A stretch of DNA of 64,000 nucleotides from Variovorax sp. OK212 (GTDB taxonomy: Bacteria; Pseudomonadota; Gammaproteobacteria; Burkholderiales; Burkholderiaceae_C). The position numbers were made by a program, and so were the translations under genes. Of the stretch, positions 33,934 through 42,320 are shown one piece after another; within the stretch, counting starts at the first letter, position 1; each line of letters starts with the position of its first letter. Under the pieces are notes generated by a model, which worked only from the letters and a program-made list of their open reading frames with translations, was not told where the DNA came from and ran no database searches. The stretch lies in NCBI RefSeq assembly GCF_900112425.1, contig NZ_FOLP01000003.1:372001-436000 (forward strand), in the 5' to 3' direction.

Positions 33934-36645
33934 CTAAAGCATGTAGGTCACGAGCTTGAAGTCGTGGTCCTCGGGGAACGACTTCACCGTGAACCCGAGC
34001 CGGCGCACCAGCTTCAGCATGTCGGGGTTGTTGGCGAGCACCAGCCCGTCCATCTCGGCCAGGCCCTTGTCGCGCGCCACGTCGATGATGCTTTCCATCA
34101 GCCGCGAGCCGATGCCCTTGCCGCTGAACTCGTCGGCCACCACCAGCGAGAACTCGCAGCTGGTCTGGTCGGGGTTGGTGATGTAGCGCGACACGCCCAC
34201 GATGCGCTCGCTCTCCAGGATGGTGCCGTCGGGCGACACGCTGCGCTCCAGCATCACGGCCACCAGCGCCATCTCGCGGTCGTAGTCGATCAGCGTGAAG
34301 CGCGACAGCATCGACGGCGGCAGCTCGTGGAAGCGCGAGACGAAGCGAAACCACCGGCTCTCGGGCGACAGCCCCTGCACCAGCGCCTGCAGCATTTGCG
34401 CGTCGTTCGGATGCACCGGCCGCACGATGTACGTGCCGCCACCGGTGCCCGGCAAAGGCCACTCGCGCCGGTAGCGCGCGGGGTACGGCATGATGGCCAG
34501 GTGCGAATAGCCGTTGCCCGCGTGGCCCGAGCTGCCGGCGGCGCCCTGCGAGCTGCTCTCCACCACGATGCGCGCATCGACCGAGATCGCACCCGACTCG
34601 TCCACGATGATGGGGTTGATGTCCATCTCGCGCAGTTCGGGCAGCTCGCACACCATTTCCGACACGCGCAGCAGCACGTCTTCCAGCGCCTCCATGTCCA
34701 CCGCGTTGGCGCCGCGCCATTCGCCCAGCGTCTCGGCCACGCGCGAGCGCTCGATGAGCCGGCGCGCCAGGAATTGGTTGAGCGGCGGCAGCTCCATGGC
34801 GCGGTCGTTCAGCAGCTCGATCATGGTGCCGCCCGCGCCGAACACGATGACCGGGCCGAAGGGCTCGTCGGTCACCATGCCCACGTAGATCTCGCGCCCG
34901 CGCCGCGCGCGCACCATCTTCTGCACCGTGATGCCGTTGATGCGCGCCTCGGGCGCCAGCCGCGCCACGCGCTCCATCATCTCGACGTAGGTGTCGCGCG
35001 CGCCGGTGCCGTTCAACACGTTGAGCGCCACGCCTTCCACGTCGGACTTGTGCGGGATGTCGGGCGAATCGATCTTCAGCGCCACCGGAAAACCCAGCTG
35101 CGTGGCGATCATCATGGCCTCGTTGGCGCTGCGCGCCAGCAGCGTGCGCGTGATGGGAATGTGGAACGACGACAGCAGCGTCTTCGACTCCATTTCCGTC
35201 AGCACCTTGCGCCGCTCGGCCAGCACGCTTTCGATCAGCAGGCGCGCGCCCTCGATGTCGGGCTTGGCCAATGCCGAGAGCGGCGGCGGCGTCTGCTGCA
35301 GCAGCTGCTGGTTCTGGTAGAAGGCCGCGATGTTGCCGAAGGCGCCCACGGCCGCCTCGGGCGTGCGAAAGCTCGGGATGGTGGCGTCGGCCAGCACGGC
35401 GCGCGCCTTGCCTACCGACGAATCGCCCATCCAGCAGGCCAGCAGCGGCTTGTTCATGGGGCGCGGAATGTCGGCCAGCGCCTTGGCGGTGGCCGCCGCG
35501 TCGGCGCCGGGCTTGGGCGAGAAGATGGCCAGCACGCCGTCGACCTGGCTGTCGGCCGAGGCGGCGTCGATGGCCGCGCGGTAGTGCGCGGGCAGGGCCT
35601 CTTCCGACAGGTCGATCAGGTCGGTGAGCGAGGCCAGTGGCGGCAGCGTGGGCAGCAGCAGCTTCTGCGACGGCGCGGAGAGCTTGCCCAGGTCGAGCCC
35701 GATCTCGTTGATCCAGTCGGCCGCCAGCACGCCGGGCCCGCCGCCGTTGGTGACCACGGCCAGCCGCTTGCCCACCGGCCGGTAGCGCGAGGCCAGGCAC
35801 TTGGCGGCCGAGAACAGCTCGACGAAGGAGCGCACGCGCACCGCGCCCGCGCGGCGCAGGGCCGAGTCGAACACGTCGTCGCTGCCCACGATGGCGGCGC
35901 TGTGCGTCTGCGCGGCCTCGTTGCCCGCCGGCTTGCGCCCGGCCTTGAGCACCACCACCGGCTTGGCATGCGAGGCCGAACGCAGCGCGCTCATGAAGCG
36001 GCGCGCGTCGTCGATGCCTTCGAGGTACACGATGATGCTGTGCGTGGCCTGGTCGTTGGCCAGGAAGTCGAGCACCTGCGGAATGTCGACCGAGGTGTGC
36101 GGGCCGAGCGACACCACGCTCGAAAAGCCCACGCCGTTCTGGCGCGCCCAGTCGAGCATCGAGGCTGTGAGCGCACCCGACTGCGACACCAGCGCCAGCG
36201 GCCCGGCCTTGGCCAGCGGGCCGGCCACGCTGGCGTTCAGGTGCAGCAGCGGACGCTGGAAGCCCAGTGAATTCGGCCCGAGCAGGTGCACGCCTTCGCG
36301 CCTGGCGATCTTGCGCCACTGCGCGGCCTGGTCGGCACCGATGCCGCTGGAGATGACCACCGCCGCCGTGCAGCCGATGCGCCCCGCAATCTCCAGCGCC
36401 GCGGCCACGTCGCGCGGCGCCAGGGCAATCAGCGCGAGGTCGGCATGGGTCTGCGAGAGTTCTTCGAGCGTGCCCTTGGTGCGAACGTCCAGAAAGCGCA
36501 GCGTGCCGTCGAAGCGGTCGGCGCGAAAGGCTTCGCGCAGCGTGCGGCCTGCCGGCGGCTGGCCGCCCGGGTCGTCCGCGTGGCCGACGAAAGCCACCAC
36601 GGAAGAGGGCGCGAAGAGCGGATTGAGGAAGTGCTTGTCCATCAT
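33934..36645 (-). CDS. Acyl-CoA synthetase (NDP-forming)-GNAT fusion, Pat/YfiQ-like protein acetyltransferase
   Basis: A 903-aa fusion: a CoA-binding domain (about 10-130), a succinyl-CoA-ligase-like domain (about 140-450; LVSQSGALTASM, VVTNGGGPGVLAAD), an ATP-grasp domain (about 490-700; FPVALKIDSPDIPHKSDVEGV) and a C-terminal GNAT domain (about 735-900; VVADEFSGKGIGSRLM). The order equals Pat/YfiQ, which acetylates lysines of metabolic enzymes such as acetyl-CoA synthetase. It heads a run with the DUF4105 and lipase genes. Two adjacent ATG codons compete for the start; GGGGG precedes both. Confidence 0.87.
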   Translation of the reverse strand: MMDKHFLNPLFAPSSVVAFVGHADDPGGQPPAGRTLREAFRADRFDGTLRFLDVRTKGTLEELSQTHADLALIALAPRDVAAALEIAGRIGCTAAVVISSGIGADQAAQWRKIARREGVHLLGPNSLGFQRPLLHLNASVAGPLAKAGPLALVSQSGALTASMLDWARQNGVGFSSVVSLGPHTSVDIPQVLDFLANDQATHSIIVYLEGIDDARRFMSALRSASHAKPVVVLKAGRKPAGNEAAQTHSAAIVGSDDVFDSALRRAGAVRVRSFVELFSAAKCLASRYRPVGKRLAVVTNGGGPGVLAADWINEIGLDLGKLSAPSQKLLLPTLPPLASLTDLIDLSEEALPAHYRAAIDAASADSQVDGVLAIFSPKPGADAAATAKALADIPRPMNKPLLACWMGDSSVGKARAVLADATIPSFRTPEAAVGAFGNIAAFYQNQQLLQQTPPPLSALAKPDIEGARLLIESVLAERRKVLTEMESKTLLSSFHIPITRTLLARSANEAMMIATQLGFPVALKIDSPDIPHKSDVEGVALNVLNGTGARDTYVEMMERVARLAPEARINGITVQKMVRARRGREIYVGMVTDEPFGPVIVFGAGGTMIELLNDRAMELPPLNQFLARRLIERSRVAETLGEWRGANAVDMEALEDVLLRVSEMVCELPELREMDINPIIVDESGAISVDARIVVESSSQGAAGSSGHAGNGYSHLAIMPYPARYRREWPLPGTGGGTYIVRPVHPNDAQMLQALVQGLSPESRWFRFVSRFHELPPSMLSRFTLIDYDREMALVAVMLERSVSPDGTILESERIVGVSRYITNPDQTSCEFSLVVADEFSGKGIGSRLMESIIDVARDKGLAEMDGLVLANNPDMLKLVRRLGFTVKSFPEDHDFKLVTYML

Positions 36646-36723
36646 CCCCCAAGTCTGCCCTGATCGCGGGCCGCTGTGCAGGGTGGCGCGCATCTTGTGG
36701 GGTCGGGTGCTGTCGCGTGTGTC

Positions 36724-36752
36724 ATGACGGATTCAGCGCGCATGGCTATAGT
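36724..36752 (+). promoter_or_regulatory. Promoter giving a leaderless transcript
   Basis: -35-like ATGACG (36724-36729), 17-base spacer and -10 TATAGT (36747-36752). Transcription would begin at about 36759-36761, right at the ATG at 36762, and there is no ribosome site, so the mRNA is probably leaderless. Confidence 0.5.
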
Positions 36753-36761
36753 GCAAGCTTC

Positions 36762-37256
36762 ATGCAAAAACGTATCGGCGTGATCTTCGTCTCCCGGCGA
36801 AATTCATTGCGCAGCATCCTTGCCGAAGCGTGCCTCGCGCACCTGGACCCCAAGCGGTTCGCGGCCTCTTCCTGCGGTCAACCTGGACAGGTCGACCGCG
36901 AATTCCATCCCGCCGCCATCGGCGCCCTGATGAGCGCGAGCATTCCCGTGCCGACCCACGCGCCCCGCAGCTGGGACGACGTGGCGCGCTCGCCCGGCAC
37001 GCCGGCCGAGTTCGTCATCACGCTCGACGCGGCCACCGAATCGCGCCAGCCGTCATGGCCCGGGCAGCCCGATGCGGCGCTGTGGGCCTACCCCGACGTG
37101 GCCGGCGGCGACGATGCCGAAAAGGTCGCGCACGACGCGATCCAGCTGCTGTTCTCGCTGCGGCGCCGGCTGGAACTGCTGGTGAGCCTGCCGCTGCAGG
37201 GCGTGGACCGCGCCGCGGTGCGCTCCGACGTGCGGGACCTCGGGTACCTGCGTTAG
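36762..37256 (+). CDS. Low-molecular-weight phosphatase homologue lacking the catalytic Cys
   Basis: A 164-aa protein of the LMW-PTP/ArsC fold. The P-loop after the first strand (GVIFV) reads S11-RRNSL-R17-S: the CX5R nucleophile Cys is Ser while the Arg remains. The acid loop is seen as LWAYPDV near 110. Loss of Cys abolishes normal phosphatase and arsenate reductase chemistry, so this is likely a phosphate- or phosphoprotein-binding pseudo-enzyme. It stands alone between divergent and convergent genes. An upstream in-frame ATG is possible but the protein start matches the family. Confidence 0.68.
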   Translation: MQKRIGVIFVSRRNSLRSILAEACLAHLDPKRFAASSCGQPGQVDREFHPAAIGALMSASIPVPTHAPRSWDDVARSPGTPAEFVITLDAATESRQPSWPGQPDAALWAYPDVAGGDDAEKVAHDAIQLLFSLRRRLELLVSLPLQGVDRAAVRSDVRDLGYLR

Positions 37257-37272
37257 CCCGGATTCAGCAGGT

Positions 37273-38397
37273 TCAGCGGGCCGGCAGCGGCGCGCGCAGC
37301 CAGGCCTGTTCGGCCTCGCCCACGGGCAGCGTCAGGGCACGTTCAGGCACTTCCCACACGATGGTGCGCGGCGGGTTCTTCGCGAACGAATCACCCGCGA
37401 AATAGCTGCGCGCGGCGCCCCAGAAGTCGCCGCCGTCCAGCGCGAAATCGGCCACCGATGCGCTGCTCGCCAGTTGCAGGAAGGGCTGGAAATTACTGCG
37501 CCGCGAAAACGAGGTGCCGAGCAGCACGGTCGAAGGCAGGGCCGTGTTGCCGAACAGGTCGGTGCTCTCGCTGCGTGTTTCGACCACCGATTGCGTGTCG
37601 GTGTCGGGCGCGGGCTTGAGCGACGGTGGCAGGCCGTCGATGCCGGCCAGGCGCACGAGGTCGCCCCAGGCCACATGGTCCTTGCGCGAGACGACGACCG
37701 AAGGCACCGGCTCGCCGTCGAACGCATGCATGTCTTTGAGGCGGCGGGCAACGGCCTGCGCGGCGAGCCAGCTGCCGTGCTCGCTCCAGTGGGTGTCGGT
37801 GCGAAGGAAAGGCGAGGGCGCGGGCGTGGGTGAGGGCGAGGCCCCGGCCAGCACCGGCGCCAGGTCGAGCACGGAAACGCCGGCCGCTTCGAGCCTCGCG
37901 GCCCAGTCGCGCGCCCGCGGTTCGAGCGCCGGCGGGCGTTGCAGGTGGCCGAGGTGCGCGCTTTCGATGCGGCTCTTGTCCGGCACGACGACCACGAGCA
38001 GCGCGATGTGCCTTGCCGCGAGCCCGTGCGCGATCTGTTCGACCGCCGCGGCGCGTGCCGCCGCATGCGCGTTGCGCTCCGCAGGCACGCGAAGCTCTTC
38101 GTCGAGAAAGAGCCAGTTGCCGTCGCCGCGTTTCACCTCCGGCCCCAGGTCGCGCAGCGCCAGCCAGCTGGCCTCGCGCTGCCAGCGTGCCAGGGCCTCG
38201 GTGACTGGCGTGGTGACAAGCGATTTCGTCAACTCGCGCCGTGCTTGCGCGTCGTGCAGCAGCGAGGCGTCCGCACGGTGCAGCACTTCGCCCATGTTCG
38301 CGAACGTCGCGACGAAGGCGCTGCCGATGGCGGCCAGCAACACGGCCGTGGTGACCCAGCGCAGGCGTGCTCGAAGGCGGCGGGTGGCGCGCGGCAT
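37273..38397 (-). CDS. AlgJ/AlgX-like polysaccharide O-acetyltransferase (WssI-like)
   Basis: A 374-aa periplasmic protein anchored by one N-terminal span (about 14-34). The SGNH-type fold of AlgJ and AlgX is indicated by GDGNWLFLDEEL near 90, LLVVVVPDKSRIE near 133, the DxH motif FLRTDTHWSEHG near 200 and the nucleophile strand VLLGTSFSRRSNF near 292. It transfers acetyl groups, received from the MBOAT protein, to an exopolysaccharide. The gene starts two bases after the MBOAT stop and is last in the module. Confidence 0.8.
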   Translation of the reverse strand: MPRATRRLRARLRWVTTAVLLAAIGSAFVATFANMGEVLHRADASLLHDAQARRELTKSLVTTPVTEALARWQREASWLALRDLGPEVKRGDGNWLFLDEELRVPAERNAHAAARAAAVEQIAHGLAARHIALLVVVVPDKSRIESAHLGHLQRPPALEPRARDWAARLEAAGVSVLDLAPVLAGASPSPTPAPSPFLRTDTHWSEHGSWLAAQAVARRLKDMHAFDGEPVPSVVVSRKDHVAWGDLVRLAGIDGLPPSLKPAPDTDTQSVVETRSESTDLFGNTALPSTVLLGTSFSRRSNFQPFLQLASSASVADFALDGGDFWGAARSYFAGDSFAKNPPRTIVWEVPERALTLPVGEAEQAWLRAPLPAR

Positions 38398-38399
38398 CG

Positions 38400-39803
38400 T
38401 CAGAACTGGAAGTAGAGGAACGGCACCGTGCCGCGGCTCGCCACCAGCGCCATTGCCAGCACGAAGCCGGCAATGGGCAGCAGGCTGGCCGCCAGGGCGA
38501 ATGCGGCACCGGCATGCCGCCGGCGGGCCACCACGGCCGGCGCGATCACCCAGGCAATGCCCAGCGCATACGCCAGCAGCACCGGCACGCGCAGCATGTT
38601 CGACAGCGCCGCGCCCAGGCCCAGCCCTTGAAGGCCGAACTGCCCGCCCAGCATGCGGCCCGCCGTCGCGAGGTCGGGCGAGCGGAACAGCGTCCAGCCG
38701 AGCATCACGAACAGCAGCGTGGCGGCGTGGGCGACCGGCGAAGGCAGCGAAGGCAAATAAGGGCCGCGCTGGCGCCACAGGTGCACCACGCTCAGCGCCG
38801 CGCCGTGCGCCAGCCCCCAGTACAGGAAGTTCCAGCTGTCCGCGCCGTGCCAGAGCCCGCCGATGCCCATGGTCAGCATCAGGTTCGTCACCGTGCGGCC
38901 GTTGCCTTGCCGGCTGCCGCCCAGCGGCACATAGAGGTAGTCACGCAGCCACGACGACAGCGAGATGTGCCAGCGCCGCCAGAACTCCGCCACGTTGCGC
39001 GCCAGGTAGGGCGCATTGAAGTTCTCGGGAAAGCGAAAGCCCAGCATCGCGCCGATGCCGATCGCCATCGCGCTGTAGCCCGCGAAGTCGAAGAACAGCT
39101 GCAGCGTGTAGGCCAGGCAACCGAGCCACGCGTCGATGAAGCTCGGCTCGGCCGAGGCAAACACCTGGTCGACCACCGGAGCGAGCGTGTCGGCCACCAG
39201 CACCTTCATGGCCATGCCGATCATGAAGCGCCGCGCGCCCCGCGCAAAGCCCGACCACCGCATCGACCGGTGCGCCAGGCGCTGGCGGATCCAGTCGTAG
39301 CGAATGATCGGCCCCGCCACCAGGTGGCCGAACATCGCGAGGTAGGTCGCGAAGTCGATCGGGCGGCGCTCCGCCGGAAACCGGCCGCGGTAGATGTCGA
39401 CGAAATACGAGATCGCCTGCAGCACCGTGAACGACAGGCCGATGGGCAAGGCGATGCGCTGCCACGCGAGCGGCATCGCGCCCGCATGCACGATGGCCGC
39501 GCTGAAGGTTTCGACCACGATGTTGGCGTACTTGAACCACGCGAGCACGCCGAGGTTCAGCGCAATCAGCGCCACCAGCACGGCCTTGCGCCGCTGCTGC
39601 GCACGCTCCACCAGCAGCCCGCCGACCCAGGCCAGCGCCGTGAGCGCAATGAACAGCAGCAGGAACAGCGGGCTCCACCAGCCGTAGAACAGCCAGCTCG
39701 ACAGCAGCAGCAGCGTGTTCTTCGCGCGCGCGGGCGTCAGCGCGTACAGCAGCAGGAACGCCGGCAGAAAGACCGCGAGGAATTCGAGCGAGGCGAAGAC
39801 CAC
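38400..39803 (-). CDS. MBOAT acyltransferase, AlgI/WssH-like
   Basis: A 467-aa membrane-bound O-acyltransferase with about ten spans. The conserved region is FWRRWHISLSSWLRDYLYVP near 270-290 and the active His lies in GGLWHGADSWNF near 317. It passes acetyl groups from cytoplasmic acetyl-CoA across the inner membrane for polysaccharide acetylation. Placed between an AlgF-like and an AlgJ-like gene, as in algIJF and wssGHI. Confidence 0.9.
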   Translation of the reverse strand: MVFASLEFLAVFLPAFLLLYALTPARAKNTLLLLSSWLFYGWWSPLFLLLFIALTALAWVGGLLVERAQQRRKAVLVALIALNLGVLAWFKYANIVVETFSAAIVHAGAMPLAWQRIALPIGLSFTVLQAISYFVDIYRGRFPAERRPIDFATYLAMFGHLVAGPIIRYDWIRQRLAHRSMRWSGFARGARRFMIGMAMKVLVADTLAPVVDQVFASAEPSFIDAWLGCLAYTLQLFFDFAGYSAMAIGIGAMLGFRFPENFNAPYLARNVAEFWRRWHISLSSWLRDYLYVPLGGSRQGNGRTVTNLMLTMGIGGLWHGADSWNFLYWGLAHGAALSVVHLWRQRGPYLPSLPSPVAHAATLLFVMLGWTLFRSPDLATAGRMLGGQFGLQGLGLGAALSNMLRVPVLLAYALGIAWVIAPAVVARRRHAGAAFALAASLLPIAGFVLAMALVASRGTVPFLYFQF

Positions 39804-39809
39804 GGGCCG

Positions 39810-40535
39810 TCAGCGTGCGACGCGGTCCTGCAGGCCGATGAGCCGGCTGGCGTTCTTGCCGGCGGGTACGAGGAAGACGCTGTAGCGCTGGCCGGCCTGC
39901 AGCGAACCGAGGTCCACCGTGGCGTCGACCGGCTGGCCGTTGCACGAGGCCTGCACCACCAGCTTCACCGGGTTGACGGCGCGGCGCGCGCTGGCCGATG
40001 CGGCCTGGTGGTCGAAGATGGGCACGTTGGCCGGGCTGGACGCGAGCGCCGCGGCGGTGCAGCGAGGGTCGGCGTTGTAGAACGCGAGCGAGGCGCGCAC
40101 CGGGTCGAAGGTGGCGGGCGCCTCGGTGAAGCTGGTGCCGGCGAGCTTGCCGCTTTCGTCGGTCCACGCCACCGTGGAAGCCGAGCCGCCGGCCTTCACG
40201 CGCAGCGAAATCGCCAGCTTCTGGTTGGCGAGCTGCCACTGGCCGGTGACGGGCGCGTCGGAGCGCGCGGCCTGGTAGTCGGTGACCGGTGCGGTGGGCG
40301 GCACCGTGAGGCTGGCGCTGCCGCCAGCGCTTTGGACGACCAGCGGCTGCGCACCGGCATTGACGAAACGCACCAGCGCCAGGTCTTGCGCGGGGCCCGT
40401 GTCGTACAGGCGGGGCGCCGCGCCGGTGGAAGAGAAGGGCCCGAGCGCGCACAGCGCCGCCAGCAGGGGCAGGCGGCTCGCACAGCTGGCGCGGTTCGCG
40501 CGGTTCACGCGATTCACGCGGCTCACGCGGTTCAT
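39810..40535 (-). CDS. AlgF/WssG-like periplasmic acetylation protein
   Basis: A 241-aa exported protein. The N-terminus is a run of NRV/NRA triplets followed by a hydrophobic signal (LPLLAALCALGPF) and cleavage near STGAAP. The mature part resembles AlgF: RLYDTGPAQDLALVRFVNAG, then two beta-rich domains. AlgF relays acetyl groups in alginate O-acetylation. ATG is in an overlap with the SGNH gene stop. The lengthened basic N-terminus is encoded by a 9-bp minisatellite. Confidence 0.72.
   Translation of the reverse strand: MNRVSRVNRVNRANRASCASRLPLLAALCALGPFSSTGAAPRLYDTGPAQDLALVRFVNAGAQPLVVQSAGGSASLTVPPTAPVTDYQAARSDAPVTGQWQLANQKLAISLRVKAGGSASTVAWTDESGKLAGTSFTEAPATFDPVRASLAFYNADPRCTAAALASSPANVPIFDHQAASASARRAVNPVKLVVQASCNGQPVDATVDLGSLQAGQRYSVFLVPAGKNASRLIGLQDRVAR
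40491..40535. repeat. Five tandem copies of a 9-bp unit at the AlgF-like gene start
   Basis: Units GCGGTTCGC, GCGGTTCAC, GCGATTCAC, GCGGCTCAC and GCGGTTCAT cover the start codon and first 15 codons of the AlgF-like gene on the minus strand, encoding the NRV/SRV repeats ahead of the signal peptide. Confidence 0.85.
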
Positions 40536-41215
40536 TGGCGTGCGGCGCCGGCCGGGCCGGCCGCGCCCGCGCGGGGCAGGGGCAGCCGCATCACTGCCTT
40601 GGCAATGCCGTCGCCCCAGGCGCGGTAGCCGTTCGAGCTGAAATGCTGCCCGTCGATGGTCGGCCACTGGCCGCGCCGGGACATCTCCAGCGAATCTATA
40701 TAGGTGCAGGGCTCCACGTTGGTGGCCAGGAAGCGGCTCACGAGCTCGACGCGCGCATAGGTCTTGCCGTACTTGCCGCCTTCCTGTCCCCAGGCCGGGC
40801 CGACCCAGGCGCAGCGCGTGCCGGTCGCCGCAATGGCGCCGGTGAGCGCGCCCACCTGCTGCCACACCCAGTTCATCGGGAAATCGGGCTGCTTGTAGGC
40901 GGCCATGGTGTCGCCGAGCACCACCAGCACGAGGTCGGGGCGCTCCGCCTGGATGAGCTGGGCCACGGCCGTGGTCTTGCCGGTGCTGCTCTCCACCGTG
41001 GGGCGGGTGCCGACGCGTTCGGCGCCGCCGCAGCTGCCGACCTTCGACACCGTCCAGTCGTACGGCAGCACGCCGCACACGCCGATCGAGTGCACCTGCG
41101 CGCCCTGGCGCGTCAGGTCGTCGTGCAACGACGAGATCAGGTAATTGGACTGTGCGAGGTGGCTGTCCCCGATGACGAGGATGGAAAGACCGGCCATGGC
41201 CGCTGCGAGTGACAC
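40532..41215 (-). CDS. SGNH/GDSL hydrolase-like protein (WssF-like)
   Basis: A 227-aa SGNH-fold protein. Block I is ILVIGDSHLAQ near 12-22, block III VLVVLGDTM near 97, and block V DGQHFSSNGYR near 188 with the D-x-x-H pair. GTG at 41215 is preferred because AAAGGGA lies five bases upstream; ATG at 41197 is the alternative. It is first in the acetylation module. In the cellulose acetylation operon wss, wssF occupies this position. It may act as esterase or acetyl carrier. Confidence 0.75.
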   Translation of the reverse strand: MSLAAAMAGLSILVIGDSHLAQSNYLISSLHDDLTRQGAQVHSIGVCGVLPYDWTVSKVGSCGGAERVGTRPTVESSTGKTTAVAQLIQAERPDLVLVVLGDTMAAYKQPDFPMNWVWQQVGALTGAIAATGTRCAWVGPAWGQEGGKYGKTYARVELVSRFLATNVEPCTYIDSLEMSRRGQWPTIDGQHFSSNGYRAWGDGIAKAVMRLPLPRAGAAGPAGAARQ

Positions 41216-41257
41216 CGATATCCCTTTGGTTTGCGAGGCCGGGGAAATGTACCAGCC

Positions 41258-42184
41258 TCAGCGCTGCACCGCAGCCACGGCCGTGGCCGCGGCCACAGCC
41301 ACCACCACCGCATCGATCGCCACGCGCAGCCGCGGCAGCATCAACGGCGCGGTGAGCCACAGCGCATGGATCGGCATGTCCGCGGCGACCCGGCCCGCCA
41401 GCAGCACCCGCAGGCGGCCCGCGGCCAGGTCGTCGGCCACCAGCCAGCGCGGCAGCAGCCCGAGCCCGCGGCCCGCGCGCACCGACGCCAGGGTGAGCAG
41501 GGTGCTGTCGGTGCCGATGCGCGAAGCCGGCGCCAGGTGCATCACGCGCCCGTCTTCGTCCGTCAAGGGCCAGGGCACCGGCTGGCCGCGGTGCGTGGTC
41601 GCGATCAGCGCGTGGGCGGCCAGGTCTTGCGGGCCGAGCGGCTCGCCATGCCGCTCGATGTATGCCGGCGCGCCGCACAGCACCACCTCCTGCGTGCCGA
41701 GGCGGCGCGCCGTGAGGCCCGACACGTCGGGCAGCTCGCCGATGCGCACCGCCAGGTCGATGCCGCGCGCCAGCAGGTCGACGCGCTCGGTGTCCAGCGA
41801 GATGTCGATGCCCAGTGCCGGATGGCTGTCGCACAGCGCGTGCAGCGCCGGTGCGATGACCTCGGTGCCGAACAGCGGCGGCAGGCTCACGCGCAGCGTG
41901 CCGCTGGGCGTGGCAGCGGCCTGCGCCAGCGAGGCCTCGACACGGGCGATGTCGCCCATCGCGCGGCGGCAGGCGTCTGCGTAGATGCGGCCTTCGGGCG
42001 TGAGCGACAGGCTGCGCGTGGTGCGGTCGAACAGCCGCACCTTCAGCCGCGCCTCGAGCCGCGCCACCGTCTTGGCGATGGCCGAGGCCGACAGCGCCAC
42101 CGCGCCGGCCGCCTTCGCGAAGCTGCCCGCCTCGCAGACGGCCAGGAAGACGCGGATGGGGCCGTTCGGCTCGAGATGGGACAT
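41258..42184 (-). CDS. LysR-type regulator
   Basis: A 308-aa regulator. The winged helix covers residues 8-65 (FAKAAGAVALSASAIAKTVARLE), followed by the periplasmic-binding-like effector domain from about 90. It belongs to the CrgA-like branch judged by the motif DLAVRIGELPDSG-like segment near 145. It is divergent from the SDR gene, which it probably controls from the 136-base shared intergenic region. Confidence 0.87.
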   Translation of the reverse strand: MSHLEPNGPIRVFLAVCEAGSFAKAAGAVALSASAIAKTVARLEARLKVRLFDRTTRSLSLTPEGRIYADACRRAMGDIARVEASLAQAAATPSGTLRVSLPPLFGTEVIAPALHALCDSHPALGIDISLDTERVDLLARGIDLAVRIGELPDVSGLTARRLGTQEVVLCGAPAYIERHGEPLGPQDLAAHALIATTHRGQPVPWPLTDEDGRVMHLAPASRIGTDSTLLTLASVRAGRGLGLLPRWLVADDLAAGRLRVLLAGRVAADMPIHALWLTAPLMLPRLRVAIDAVVVAVAAATAVAAVQR

Positions 42185-42253
42185 GCGGGAAAGAGGAGAG
42201 GCGGGGAGGCGCGATTGCGGAACCCGGCGCGCGGGTGTCCGGAAATCTTATCG

Positions 42254-42282
42254 TTTTACCTGTGCGCCACGCGTTCCTAGCA
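42254..42282 (+). promoter_or_regulatory. Candidate promoter of the SDR gene
   Basis: TTTTAC (42254-42259), 17 bases and CTAGCA (42277-42282), about 38 bases before the GTG start. It lies in the LysR/SDR intergenic region. Confidence 0.35.
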
Positions 42283-42320
42283 TCGAAGCCTTCATCCATA
42301 ACACACACAGAAGGCACCTC

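Noticed and set aside
30842..36652. A 1936-codon open frame on the minus strand
   Set aside because: It only joins the real lipase frame at its 3' end to shadow frames of the DUF4105 and Pat-like genes; GC-rich DNA lacks stops. The true gene starts at the lipobox signal at 32824.
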